Notes under the pieces: model-generated | Databases searched by the model: none | Told to the model about the DNA's origin: nothing | Seen by the model: only the letters and a program-made list of their open reading frames with translations | Source of the DNA: Taibaiella sp965229095 | GTDB taxonomy: Bacteria; Bacteroidota; Bacteroidia; Chitinophagales; Chitinophagaceae | DNA length: 64,000 nucleotides | NCBI GenBank assembly: GCA_965229095.1 | Contig: OZ245855.1 | Coordinates: 4,464,001-4,528,000, forward strand | Reading direction: 5' to 3' | In this document: one piece after another, positions 26,201 through 34,200 of the stretch | Layout: each line of letters begins with the position of its first letter | Numbering within the stretch: position 1 is the first letter of the stretch | Position numbers and translations under genes: made by a program

Positions 26201-26526
26201 TCGATTTTCGTTTACTGCAGGATATATTTGTAAAGGTGGGTAAAAACGACCGTAAGCATACCTTGCAATTCAGCCTGGATATTACCAATATAGGCAACCT
26301 GCTCAATAAAGACTGGGGGCTGTACAAGCAGCTTAACGGCGGATCCGATTATAACTACGGCCTCCTGAAAGTGACCCAGGTAGATCCGCAGGGTAGGCCG
26401 TCGTTCAATATGATTACCGTGAACGACCTAACCGGCAAAACGATCCTGCCTACTACGCCTTTCCGCGACCTTTTTGGTACTACCAGCACCTGGGGAATGC
26501 AGATAGGCCTCAGGTATACCTTCTAG
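23206..26526 (+). CDS. Oar-like TonB-dependent receptor with carboxypeptidase-like N-domain
   Basis: 1106 residues. Signal peptide; CarboxypepD_reg-like beta-sandwich (about 25-110: GLPGATIKATHVPSGTSYGTMTQADGNFMI); plug (about 125-235); long barrel to the C-terminus GMQIGLRYTF. Plug and barrel motifs (GRDGRYNNIQIDGANFNNGFG, YDVRQTGFTGAGINAVTRSGTN) match the Oar/OmpA-related family of TonB receptors in Myxococcus and Bacteroidota. These are linked to protein or large-substrate transport across the outer membrane; the substrate here is not predictable. No SusD gene adjoins. A bidirectional terminator follows. Confidence 0.9.
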   Translation: MQLTLRALFTFFLMLILWSARAQVTTSGLTGFIKDGENKGLPGATIKATHVPSGTSYGTMTQADGNFMIQGMRPGGPYKVEITFIGMAPKTVEGIELTLGENYILNQALVAGEEQEIKEVQIVSNKSAILNSDRTGAATNINSRTLSRMPTISRSIGDMTRLVPQASGIAIPSTSANGFAGRDGRYNNIQIDGANFNNGFGLSTDPMPGGSNQPISLDAIDEIQVNIAPYDVRQTGFTGAGINAVTRSGTNELAGSAYGYLRPKSFTGLNVGDQTLADNTRGSTKIVGARLGGPIIKDKLFYFANFEYENRQSSGNTWLAARPGLSGGNVARTTAADLDAVSSYLKSQYGYDPGAYENYANNYQIKNIKALVRLDWNISDKHKLTLRYNQMTGTNDQGTNGNSGPGPRSTANRISSESIAFENANYSFKNIVRSFTAELNSNFSSRLSNQLLATYSRIQDTRETPGSIFPFVDIWEGGRNYMSFGTELFSYNNDVINNNFNFTDNLTYTTGRHAFTAGLSFQTMSFANSYVREGTSYYRYNSVASFLSGGRPSVFAITYPFDGSDGYAKVKFGLAGAYVQDKIAVNERLNVTVGLRADMPVYLDKPPSNPVVDTLSLLDKNGNPTHYTTASWPKSKPLFSPRVGVNFDVLGDRTLQLRGGTGIFTGNIPFVWLTNMPTNAGVLQNTFEPVDSATLSQITHLEKDPNYWVKQLPNKFPNKPGTKAPGSVSFVDPGFKMPQIWRSNVGVDYKIPNVPLVATVDVIYSKDINAVYQFNANRQPATQQLNYSGDNRDYWSTTKSATYNPATNAVIPVLANTSKGYSLTTTVGVTLSPWHGFNGSLFYTYTNGKDVSGNPGSAASSAWINNYSINDPNEQLLGYSQYAVPHRIVGSLSYRKEYLGHLATTLSLFYQGSHQGRFAYTYSNDINGDGVSLDLLYVPNSSAELNFVDIKDKDGKTTFTAAQQRQAYDQFVANSKALTDSKGGYVERNNALMPWINRFDFRLLQDIFVKVGKNDRKHTLQFSLDITNIGNLLNKDWGLYKQLNGGSDYNYGLLKVTQVDPQGRPSFNMITVNDLTGKTILPTTPFRDLFGTTSTWGMQIGLRYTF

Positions 26527-26604
26527 TATTATTGTCCTCAGCTTTGGGATAAAGCCGGCATACATTATACCTACCCCAAACACCAATTGTTGACCACCTG
26601 TTAC

Positions 26605-26645
26605 AGAAACGGCAGATGAACATAGCGTTCATCTGCCGTTTTCTT
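26605..26645. terminator. Bidirectional terminator
   Basis: AAACGGCAGATGAAC / GTTCATCTGCCGTTT, a perfect 15-bp stem with a 5-nt loop and T-run (and AGAAAC on the other side), between the large receptor (+) and the Cys-rich gene (-). Confidence 0.85.
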
Positions 26646-26716
26646 TAGTGCTTGTCGCAATGGTTAGTTGTGACTCCCCTGCAACGTTTTTAAATACTAT
26701 ACGGAGTTGTGCAGGA

Positions 26717-27136
26717 CTAATTCTGGATAAAAAAACTGCTGCCGTCCCACATAAAGGACAAATTCTGACCGCTTGCGGTAAGCGTCCAGCCTGTGGCGGT
26801 GCCTGCTTGTACCACAAAATGATCCGGCGCATCATTCGCAATGCCTTCACAAGGACCATCTGTGAACCTGATCTGCCAGGCGGCGCAATTCCTGCCTGCC
26901 CCTGTCAGGCAGCTTGAACCCGGATTGGCATAATAAATGCCGGGGCTGTGTGCCGGAACGGTCACGCATTGACCGCCGGAGCAGGATACCTGCCTGCAGA
27001 TATCCATTGCATCGAGGCAGATTGTTAATGAACAGTTCAGGTCGGGGACATGAATCGCAGGATTGCCATTTTGAGCAAAGAGTTTGCTGTAGCCTGCAAC
27101 GGCTACCAGCAGGAAGAAAAGTGTTTTCTTGAGCAT
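26717..27136 (-). CDS. Cys-rich exported protein, unknown function
   Basis: 139 residues. Signal peptide MLKKTLFFLLVAVAGYSKLFAQ, then a mature domain with eight Cys (CSLTICLDAMDICRQVSCSGGQC, SSCLTGAGRNCAAW, GPCEG), likely four disulphides. The DGSSFFIQN end is short and not a T9SS tail. I start at 27136 because a signal peptide begins there; the frame is open upstream but unconvincing. No family recognised. Probably a small secreted or surface protein. Confidence 0.6.
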   Translation of the reverse strand: MLKKTLFFLLVAVAGYSKLFAQNGNPAIHVPDLNCSLTICLDAMDICRQVSCSGGQCVTVPAHSPGIYYANPGSSCLTGAGRNCAAWQIRFTDGPCEGIANDAPDHFVVQAGTATGWTLTASGQNLSFMWDGSSFFIQN

Positions 27137-27308
27137 AATTTTAACTTTAAGGTGTTTAGTGTTCCGCAAATCTAAAGACTGAAGAATGGGGTTTGAAACC
27201 GCCGGATAAGTTTTTGGCACATTTCTTTGAAATATAAAATAATAAGAAAGCAATCGCATGCGGACATAAGTACGCGTCAGGTACCCACATCTCCTGTAAT
27301 ACAAGGCA

Positions 27309-27337
27309 CAAAAAAAGCTGCCCAAAGACAGCTTTTT
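27309..27337 (-). terminator. Terminator of the desaturase gene
   Basis: On the minus strand CAAAAAGCTGTC...CAGCTTTTTT: AAAAAAGCTG pairs with CAGCTTTTT around an 8-nt loop, about 20 nt after the stop, with the T-run in the right direction. Confidence 0.75.
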
Positions 27338-27355
27338 GAAAGATTATTTTAGTGT

Positions 27356-28354
27356 TTATTCCTCTGTTTCTCCCACGGTTTGTGTGGTCTTCTCTACTTT
27401 CTTTTTGCCCCTGTTATCGCGGGCCATCCTGGAGTATACCGATATTTCCCTGCTGAACAGGAACTGAAACAGCAATACGGTATAGGAAGTATGGTAGCCC
27501 AGGGTATTGTAATAGGTTCCTGCAAATTCTTTGATCTTAGGCAACTTATTCCAAGGCACAGAAGGAAAATCGTGGTGCTCGTTGTGGTAGCCTACGTTCA
27601 GGTTTACCGTATTCAGCGGACCATAATAGCTTTTGGTTTCCTGGTCGCCGTGTGTAAGAAAGTGTTCCTGTACCCAGCGGGCGCCCAGGGGATGCAGGCC
27701 TATGGAAAAGAAGAAGCTGGCCACCAGGTACACGGTAGCTTTAGCGCCGAAGAAATAAACGATAGCGGCCATAAATGCGATCTGGATGATCCAGTTGACT
27801 ACGGTCCAGGCATCAAATATTTTGATCTCTTTTGTTAAACGCAAGGGGCGCAAGGCTTGGAATACCGGGTATAATAACAGCCATATGGCTTTGCCCACAG
27901 GGGCATTGTTGATAAGCTTGGCTTCCCAGCGGAAAGGCATATCCGCATCTACAGCCTCTACTCCCTGGAAGGAATGGTGCTTCAGGTGGTATTTGGTAAA
28001 GGAAATAGAGCTGGGGAATACCTGGGGCAAATTGGCGATCAGGCTGGCGATAATGTTCAGGTTGCGGTTTTTGAACAAAAGATTATGGGAACATTCATGC
28101 ACGCATACATACAAGGTATGGCAGGCAAAAGCGCCTACCAGGTATGCGACCACGAAAATAACCCACCAGGCTACATCCTGCAGGAAATAGGAGAGCGCTA
28201 CCTGGATACCTACACACAGTAAGATCACCAGTAAAGTATAAGGGTTCCGGCCGATTAAAGTTCTGATTTCCGGATGTTTCTGAATGATTTCTTTGGTACG
28301 GGCTTTATGCGGTTCGGGGTTGTCCGACCAGCGAAAAGAAGTTAATTTTGCCAT
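27356..28354 (-). CDS. Sphingolipid delta-4 desaturase-like membrane desaturase (DEGS1-like)
   Basis: 332 residues. The three di-iron His boxes are complete: HECSH (86-90), HLKHH (123-127) and HNEHH (257-261). The N-terminus SFRWSDNPEPHKARTKEII...HPEIRTLIG has the layout of the Lipid_DES domain of eukaryotic dihydroceramide delta-4 desaturases, and the segment GLHPLGARWVQEHF followed by SYYGPLNTVNLNVGYHNEHH and DFPSVPW is almost word for word that of DEGS1. Four or more membrane helices. The likely reaction is insertion of the 4,5-trans double bond into a ceramide, fitting the sphingolipids made by Bacteroidota; the substrate is inferred from family resemblance. Single-gene unit with its own terminator. 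Confidence 0.88.
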   Translation of the reverse strand: MAKLTSFRWSDNPEPHKARTKEIIQKHPEIRTLIGRNPYTLLVILLCVGIQVALSYFLQDVAWWVIFVVAYLVGAFACHTLYVCVHECSHNLLFKNRNLNIIASLIANLPQVFPSSISFTKYHLKHHSFQGVEAVDADMPFRWEAKLINNAPVGKAIWLLLYPVFQALRPLRLTKEIKIFDAWTVVNWIIQIAFMAAIVYFFGAKATVYLVASFFFSIGLHPLGARWVQEHFLTHGDQETKSYYGPLNTVNLNVGYHNEHHDFPSVPWNKLPKIKEFAGTYYNTLGYHTSYTVLLFQFLFSREISVYSRMARDNRGKKKVEKTTQTVGETEE

Positions 28355-28451
28355 CTCAATGTTCTGCTAGAAAAATAATTGTCAAAAGTAACAAATACTT
28401 GATAAATCTGGCGTAGCAATTTCCTATCCTGGTATTTAAACATATTTCATC

Positions 28452-29063
28452 ATGCGCCGAATAGCCGGTTTTTTATTCCGTTCTTTCTTACAGGGGCTGG
28501 TCATTCTGGGGCCTATAGGCATTACGGCCTATGCTATCTGGATTGTATTTACGGGTCTCGACGGCCTGGTACCCTGGGTATCCGAATGGGCGCCCGGGAT
28601 CGGTTTCGTTATCGTAGTGGCCTTTATTACCCTGGTGGGGTATTCGGGTACCCGTTTTTTCTTTGGCCGCTGGATCGTGGAAGGCTTTAGCTACCTGCTG
28701 GAGCATACGCCTGGTATCAAGCATATTTATTCATCGGTTAAGGATGTGATGGATTCCTTTGTGGGTGATAAGAAAAAGTTCAACAGCCCGGTATGGGTGC
28801 GTACCAACGAGCATCCCGAAATCTGGCGTATCGGCTTTCTTACCCAGCCCGATCTTACCGACCTGGGGCTGGAAGCTAAGGTTGCCGTTTACCTGCCGCA
28901 TTCCTATGCCATTTCCGGCTGGGTGATCGTGGTAGATAAAGCTTCCATTAAGCCGGTAGAGGGTATGAATGCGGCCGAGGCCATGAAATTTGCCGTAAGC
29001 GGCGGTATTGCAGGGCTGGGGCATGCGCACGAGCACCCGCACGAAACAACAGATAAGCATTGA
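28452..29063 (+). CDS. DUF502-family membrane protein
   Basis: 203 residues. Two membrane segments near the N-terminus (about 10-32 and 50-70), then the DUF502 region: GIKHIYSSVKDVMDSFVGDKKKFNSPVWV, ...VAVYLPHSYAISGWVIVVDKASIKPVEGMNAAEAMKFAVSGGIAGL. Family function unknown, found in most bacterial phyla. The tail is His/Glu-rich (HAHEHPHETTDKH). Divergent from the desaturase. Confidence 0.88.
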   Translation: MRRIAGFLFRSFLQGLVILGPIGITAYAIWIVFTGLDGLVPWVSEWAPGIGFVIVVAFITLVGYSGTRFFFGRWIVEGFSYLLEHTPGIKHIYSSVKDVMDSFVGDKKKFNSPVWVRTNEHPEIWRIGFLTQPDLTDLGLEAKVAVYLPHSYAISGWVIVVDKASIKPVEGMNAAEAMKFAVSGGIAGLGHAHEHPHETTDKH

Positions 29064-29086
29064 TACTATAAATCCCATATTATGCT

Positions 29087-29122
29087 AAAGGCCGGTTACT
29101 TTGGAAGGTAACCGGCCTTTAG
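29087..29122. terminator. Bidirectional terminator between DUF502 and ispF genes
   Basis: AAAGGCCGGTTAC / GTAACCGGCCTTT, 13-bp perfect stem and 8-nt loop, between convergent genes. Confidence 0.75.
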
Positions 29123-29143
29123 CTTTATGATTGTTTAGAGGGA

Positions 29144-29623
29144 TTAATGCTTGTCCAGTAATACGGTTGCATAAGCCATAACACCCTCTTCCCGACCCAC
29201 AAAGCCAAGTCCTTCGGTCGTGGTGGCCTTAATGGAAATGTCGGTGCGTGGTATGCCCAGGGTCGTGGCGATAGCCTCGATCATTTTAGGGATATGCGGC
29301 TTTATCTTAGGTTCCTGCAAGCAAAGGGTGGAGTCGATGTTGACCAGCCAGTACCCTTTTTCTTTTACCATATTGTAACTGCGGCGCAGCAATACTTTAC
29401 TGTCGATCCCTTTGTATTTGATATCTGTATCGGGGAAATGCGTCCCGATATCGCCCAGGCCCACGGCGCCCAGCATGGCGTCACAAATAGCATGCAGCAA
29501 TACATCGGCGTCCGAATGGCCCAATGCCCCTTTGTGATGATCCAATTGAATGCCACCCAGCCAGAAGGGGATACCTTCTTCGAGGCGATGAAAATCGATT
29601 CCGTTTCCTATACGTAGTTGCAT
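29144..29623 (-). CDS. ispF: 2-C-methyl-D-erythritol 2,4-cyclodiphosphate synthase
   Basis: 159 residues, standard length. Zinc-binding Asp10 and His12 in GNGIDFHRL and the GHSDADVLLHAICDAMLGA block with the third ligand His; also GDIGTHFPD and the C-terminal ISIKATTTEGLGFVGREEG. Converts CDP-ME-2-phosphate to MEcPP in the non-mevalonate isoprenoid pathway (cytoplasm, trimer). I use the ATG at 29623; the upstream extension is not conserved. It stands alone, without ispD. Confidence 0.96.
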   Translation of the reverse strand: MQLRIGNGIDFHRLEEGIPFWLGGIQLDHHKGALGHSDADVLLHAICDAMLGAVGLGDIGTHFPDTDIKYKGIDSKVLLRRSYNMVKEKGYWLVNIDSTLCLQEPKIKPHIPKMIEAIATTLGIPRTDISIKATTTEGLGFVGREEGVMAYATVLLDKH

Positions 29624-29670
29624 GGTAATAGCATTTAATAAATTGAATGGTATTCGGTAAAGCAAAAATA

Positions 29671-29713
29671 AAAAAGCCCCTTCTACCATACAAACGTAAA
29701 AGTGGCTTTTTTA
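29671..29713. terminator. Imperfect terminator hairpin
   Basis: AAAAAAGCC...GGCTTTTTT with partial further pairing (two mismatches) over a large loop, upstream of ispF and downstream of porV. Either a leader structure of ispF or a stop for porV read-through. Confidence 0.4.
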
Positions 29714-29750
29714 TTAAATTTCGCGATCTCGTTTGAAGAGCGGAGTTAGG

Positions 29751-29815
29751 TAAGGTGATAGGCTTATCCGGTACGAAAACAGCCAATTGAATTTTGCCCC
29801 AAGCCTATCACCTTA
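29751..29815. repeat. 15-bp perfect inverted repeat with 35-nt loop, downstream of porV
   Basis: TAAGGTGATAGGCTT (29751-29765) and AAGCCTATCACCTTA (29801-29815). The stem ends 26 nt after the porV stop. No T-run follows on either strand, so it is not a plain terminator; it may protect the porV mRNA 3' end. Confidence 0.6.
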
Positions 29816-29841
29816 GTATCGTTATCTGATCTTTTGACGGT

Positions 29842-31017
29842 TTAGCCTTCTTTTTTCTGGAAAGCCAGTTTGTCAAAGTCAAACGTCAGGGAGAAACGTA
29901 AGGTGTTGGACAATGGATTGCGTGCTACACCTGAACCGGAAGGTACCAGGTAAGAAAAATTCAATCCGAATACGCTGTAGCGTACGCCCAGACCGCAGGT
30001 GAAGTACTGACGGTCGCCGTTGTTCTTGTTTTCATAGAAATAACCGGCACGTACGGCAAATTGATCCTGGTACCAGTATTCACCACCTACAGATATGGTA
30101 GTACCATAGCCGGGAGGCGCTTTGGAGAAGGAATTCAACATACCGGTCACTACACCGTCGTTAGGGATATAACCACCGGAATCCACGCCATTCATGTCTT
30201 TGTAGAAACGTGGAGCGGGTACCAATGCTTTGTTGAGGTCAAGCGCACCTGTAATTTTATTATAGGCATCTATTTTGTACGTGTAAGCTACACCTAAGCC
30301 CAGGTTGATGGGAATGAAATCCCTTTGGTTCTGGGAGTAGCTGATCTTAGAACCTACATTAGACAGCACAGCACCTGCACTGAAAGTGCCGCTCCTGTCT
30401 TCAGAGATATCTTTTGTTTTGGTATAGAATACGCCAAGGTCTGCTGCAAAAGCTTTGCCAGGGCTGTAAGCGCCGCTCTCGTTAGGTGCTCCGGCAGCAA
30501 TGTTGGAGCTGATATAACGAAGGTTTACCCCAACAGAAAGATTGGCCGACAACCTGCGGGAGTATCCCAGGTCGAAAGCAAATTCTCTTGGCTTACCGCT
30601 ACCGGCTGGGGTGGCGTCGATAGTAGTGTAATCGATATTACCCAGGTTGAAGTAACGCAGGGAGCCGCTGATGGCCTGATTGCTGTTTTCTCCGAACTTC
30701 TTATAGATAGAAAGGTAACCCAGGAAAACATCGGGAACGAGATCCTTTAGCCATGGCGTATAGGTAACGGAGATGCCCATATCCTTAGAACTGGTAGCCA
30801 GTTTGGCTACGTTCCAGTATTGTGAATTGGCATCCGGAGACAGTGCGATACCCACATCTCCCATAGCGCCGCTGCGGGCATCAGGGGAAATCCGTAAAAA
30901 GGGAACCGCTGTAGTGATAGCACCTGTTCTTCCGTCCAACGATGTTTGTGCAATAGTTTGGGAGCCTATGAAACCGGTCAACAGAGTTAACCCGGCAATT
31001 GCAAAGCGTTTAGCCAT
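29842..31017 (-). CDS. porV: T9SS outer-membrane protein PorV (LptO)
   Basis: 391 residues; signal peptide ending TIAQ. The opening of the mature protein AVPFLRISPDARSGAMGDVGIALSPDANSQYWNVAKLA is the PorV/PorQ family signature, followed by a FadL-like 14-strand barrel (SLRYFNLGNIDYTT, YFYENKNNGDRQYFTCGLGVRY). PorV carries T9SS cargo on the outer membrane and delivers it to PorU. Adjacent porU is upstream on the same strand, the conserved order. C-terminal strand ends in the TLRFSLTFDF pattern. Confidence 0.94.
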   Translation of the reverse strand: MAKRFAIAGLTLLTGFIGSQTIAQTSLDGRTGAITTAVPFLRISPDARSGAMGDVGIALSPDANSQYWNVAKLATSSKDMGISVTYTPWLKDLVPDVFLGYLSIYKKFGENSNQAISGSLRYFNLGNIDYTTIDATPAGSGKPREFAFDLGYSRRLSANLSVGVNLRYISSNIAAGAPNESGAYSPGKAFAADLGVFYTKTKDISEDRSGTFSAGAVLSNVGSKISYSQNQRDFIPINLGLGVAYTYKIDAYNKITGALDLNKALVPAPRFYKDMNGVDSGGYIPNDGVVTGMLNSFSKAPPGYGTTISVGGEYWYQDQFAVRAGYFYENKNNGDRQYFTCGLGVRYSVFGLNFSYLVPSGSGVARNPLSNTLRFSLTFDFDKLAFQKKEG

Positions 31018-31138
31018 TCTTCTTCTTGTTAGTTAAAAAAAATATTAGTTAGGTGTAGAGGTTCTGCTACAATAGGCTTTTCGGAGTAGTTTTGAATTGA
31101 GTAATGTTAGCTTTTTTATTTTGATTGCCAACAGGTCG

Positions 31139-31146
31139 CAAAGATA
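31139..31146 (-). promoter_or_regulatory. Possible -7 box for porV
   Basis: Minus-strand TATCTTTG, exact TAnnTTTG, about 120 nt upstream of porV. No clear -33 element. Confidence 0.4.
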
Positions 31147-31171
31147 AGGTAAAAATTACGATCTGAGATTA

Positions 31172-31216
31172 ATTTAAAAATAATGACCGGGCAGTATTCC
31201 AGGCCCGGTCATTATT
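31172..31216 (-). terminator. Terminator of porU
   Basis: Stem AATAATGACCGGGC / GCCCGGTCATTATT (14 bp) 12 nt after the porU stop, with TTTTTAAATT following on the minus strand. So porV is mainly transcribed from its own promoter. Confidence 0.8.
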
Positions 31217-31228
31217 ACGGACAATCTA

Positions 31229-34200
31229 TTAACGCAGCAAAACTAGTTTTTGGTATGCCGTTGCTGTTGCTCCTTTGGAAGTTTTTGCATTGAGACGGTA
31301 AAAATATACTCCTTTGGACAGCGGAGCGCCACCTTCTCCCAAGCCATCCCAGGTAATTTCCGTCCTGTTTCCGGTAGTTTCCAGGCTTTGTTTTATCGTT
31401 TTTACTAGTCTTCCCGTAGAAGTATAGATCATGAGGGTTACATCCATTTTTTCGCCCTCCTGGTTGTGCTGGAACACAAAATGAGTGATCTCTTTCATCG
31501 GGTTAGGATAGTTGTACAGATCGCTGATAAAACCCTTGTCTTTATTCTTAACTTCAAACACCACCACGCCTTCGCCGGAGTTGTTATAAACATCCCAGGC
31601 TTTTACCTTTATCGTATGCAGGCCTTCGGGCAGGTTGTACAGGGGGAAATTGACATAGCCCTTCCTGTAATCGTCCTGTTCGGTTATATAGTAGTTGTTC
31701 ATGATGTAAGGGTTTTGTACATCGTCGTCGAGGACAGCCACCAGGTCGTGCCCCACGGAGTTTCCCGAGATGTTGATCCCACTTTCATCGAATAATTTTA
31801 CATACAGCAACGGATTGGGGCCGGTAACACCGCCGTTCCTGAACTTGTCGTTGTCGATATAAGGCTGTACGATAGGTGCATCGTTGTCCTGGCCAGCATT
31901 GTCGTTATAACCACCTACCGTATAAGATGTGTCGAAACCGGAGGCATCGGTCACGTCGCTGTTGGCATAATAGCTGATTTTCCCGTGGCCGAAGTCGTAG
32001 TTGATATCTTTAGGGGCAATAAAGGTTACGGAAAAAGCACCGTTCTTTACCGTTCCCCTCACTTTGGCCACTACATTGGTTTGCAGGGAGAAAAAAGGCG
32101 TTACCGTAGGGTCGGGATTTACATTCTGCACTTTCCTGATCTTATCGTACACCGTAACATAAACCGGCCCGTTGAAATTGGTCAGCACATTACCGCCGTT
32201 ATCTTTGACCGATCCCGACAGCACATATCTTCCCAATGCCTTTATGGTATCAGTTTCATAGCTGCCGCCGTTGTTGTCCTGCATTTTCAGCTTTTCCGTG
32301 GTAATGGTATATACCGGCATGGCCATCTTGAGGGCAGGGTCGCCCAGGATCACATATTTATGATTGTTGTCGTTAATCGCTTTGTTTTTACTCTCTGCCA
32401 GCGCTTCGCCCAGCGTTCTCCAGTTGCCATCTGCTTTTTTGGTAAACTGCGCATTGGTATAAGATCTGTTCAATACCGTATTTTCTGTAGCATATACCAC
32501 CTGGGTCGTTGTGATCATAGCGATAGAACCACCATCGGGATTGATACTCAATTTTGCGCCTGCCGACCTATGCTCGGGATCGTCAAACCTTCCGAAATCA
32601 CAGGTAGCGGTGATCATTACCGGCAGCTTATTGATATTTCTCCAGGAGCCGTAATCGTCTGCCGTCAGGATCGCTTCATGTGCCCAACGGTCGGGACTGC
32701 CGTGGCCGCTGTAGCTGGTCAGGAAAGTCCCGTTATAGATCTGGTCATTGATCGCTTTGTTGACCATCGGATACCGGGCGCCGCTGGGTGTATTTACCTG
32801 GTTGTAGGCGTCGCAGTAAATCTTATACACATTGTAGAGCTGCGCCGAGTCATAAAAGTATTGATTGACCGCTTCGCAATCTTCCAGGTGGTTCATAGTG
32901 CCGCCTTCCGAGGCAGGCATATCCTTGTCGTCGGCTATATAAGTTACTATATTTTTCCAGGGTCCAAAAGATGCCGGACTTACATAGTTTTTAATCTTGT
33001 TCACGGCATTCTGTGCTTCTGTGGCATCCAGGGCGGGAATACGGCCTGTTCCCACATCTATCCTGCTGGTCGCATCGTTGATGTCTTCATTCTCGTCGAG
33101 CAGGGAAAAATAATCGTCGGACGCGTAAGCCGAGGTACTTACGGTGCTTACCGCTGTTTCAAAAGTCGGAACGAAATTGGTATTGAAGCTGAGCCTGTTC
33201 TTATAGTCGTAAGAAGCTGCGCCCATGAACAATACATTTTTGATCATTTGGGTTTCATTGCCGGCCCGGTCGTAGAACATCTTTATGAAATTCCTGATTC
33301 CGCCTATATCCTGGCCTCCGGAGGAAAATTCGTTGTAGATCTGGTCGGTCAGCGCTACGGTTACATTCATCCCATCTTTCTGGCGGTGAAATTGGGCCAG
33401 GTCTTCGGCGGCAGCTTTGAATATTGCCGGAGTAACGATAAGGAGGTCGGTCGGCCCCAGGCCGTGCAGGTCCTGGTTGGCTATAGGATTGCCGGCAAGC
33501 GCGATGGGCGTGCCCATTGGCGTAGTGGGGTCGAAAGCTACGAATTCCTTCAGGCTTTTCCCTTCACGGGTAAAAGTATAAGTGCTGCCCGATAAGCTGC
33601 CTTGCAGGTTTACCGGTTCCAGGGGATTGGTAATATCCCATACCCTCAGGTTGGCATTGGCATTCTGCAAGGCATAAGCCGCATTCTGCCCGGTGGTTAA
33701 TGCCGTTGTTTCCCAATCACGGAAGGTGAACTGGCTTCCAGGGAATACCGGTTGCCTGCGGTAGTTTATGCGTGCAAAATCTACATAGGCCGCACCAGTA
33801 CCGCTGCCGTTAGGGTAATACCTGAACTGCAAAGCAGAGGTGCCATTGCCCGACGGGGCAGGCGCGGTAAAAGTACCGCCGTCCGAGGCGATAAGCAGGT
33901 AATTAAGCGGGGCCTGGCCCAGGGAGAAGGAACGCACGGAAGTGCCATTGAACCTCATGTCTACGGTATTGCCGCCTACATTGCTGATATTGCCTACGCT
34001 TGTGGTGATCTGTACCGACGATCCGCTAACCGGACCCAGGTTCATATTCATGGTCTGGGTAAGGGAAGCTGTGTTGATCGAATTCATTTTAAAGCCCCAC
34101 CAGGTTTTGCCGATCCCGCCCAGGTTCACGCTGTCGCCTTCTACCAGGTAATAGTCGTCCAGGGCTGTTACATTATAAGCCGCGGTGCCGTTTGCCGCTT

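Noticed and set aside
26911..27325. Longer form of the Cys-rich protein
   Set aside because: The extra 63 residues precede the signal peptide and would put it inside the protein.
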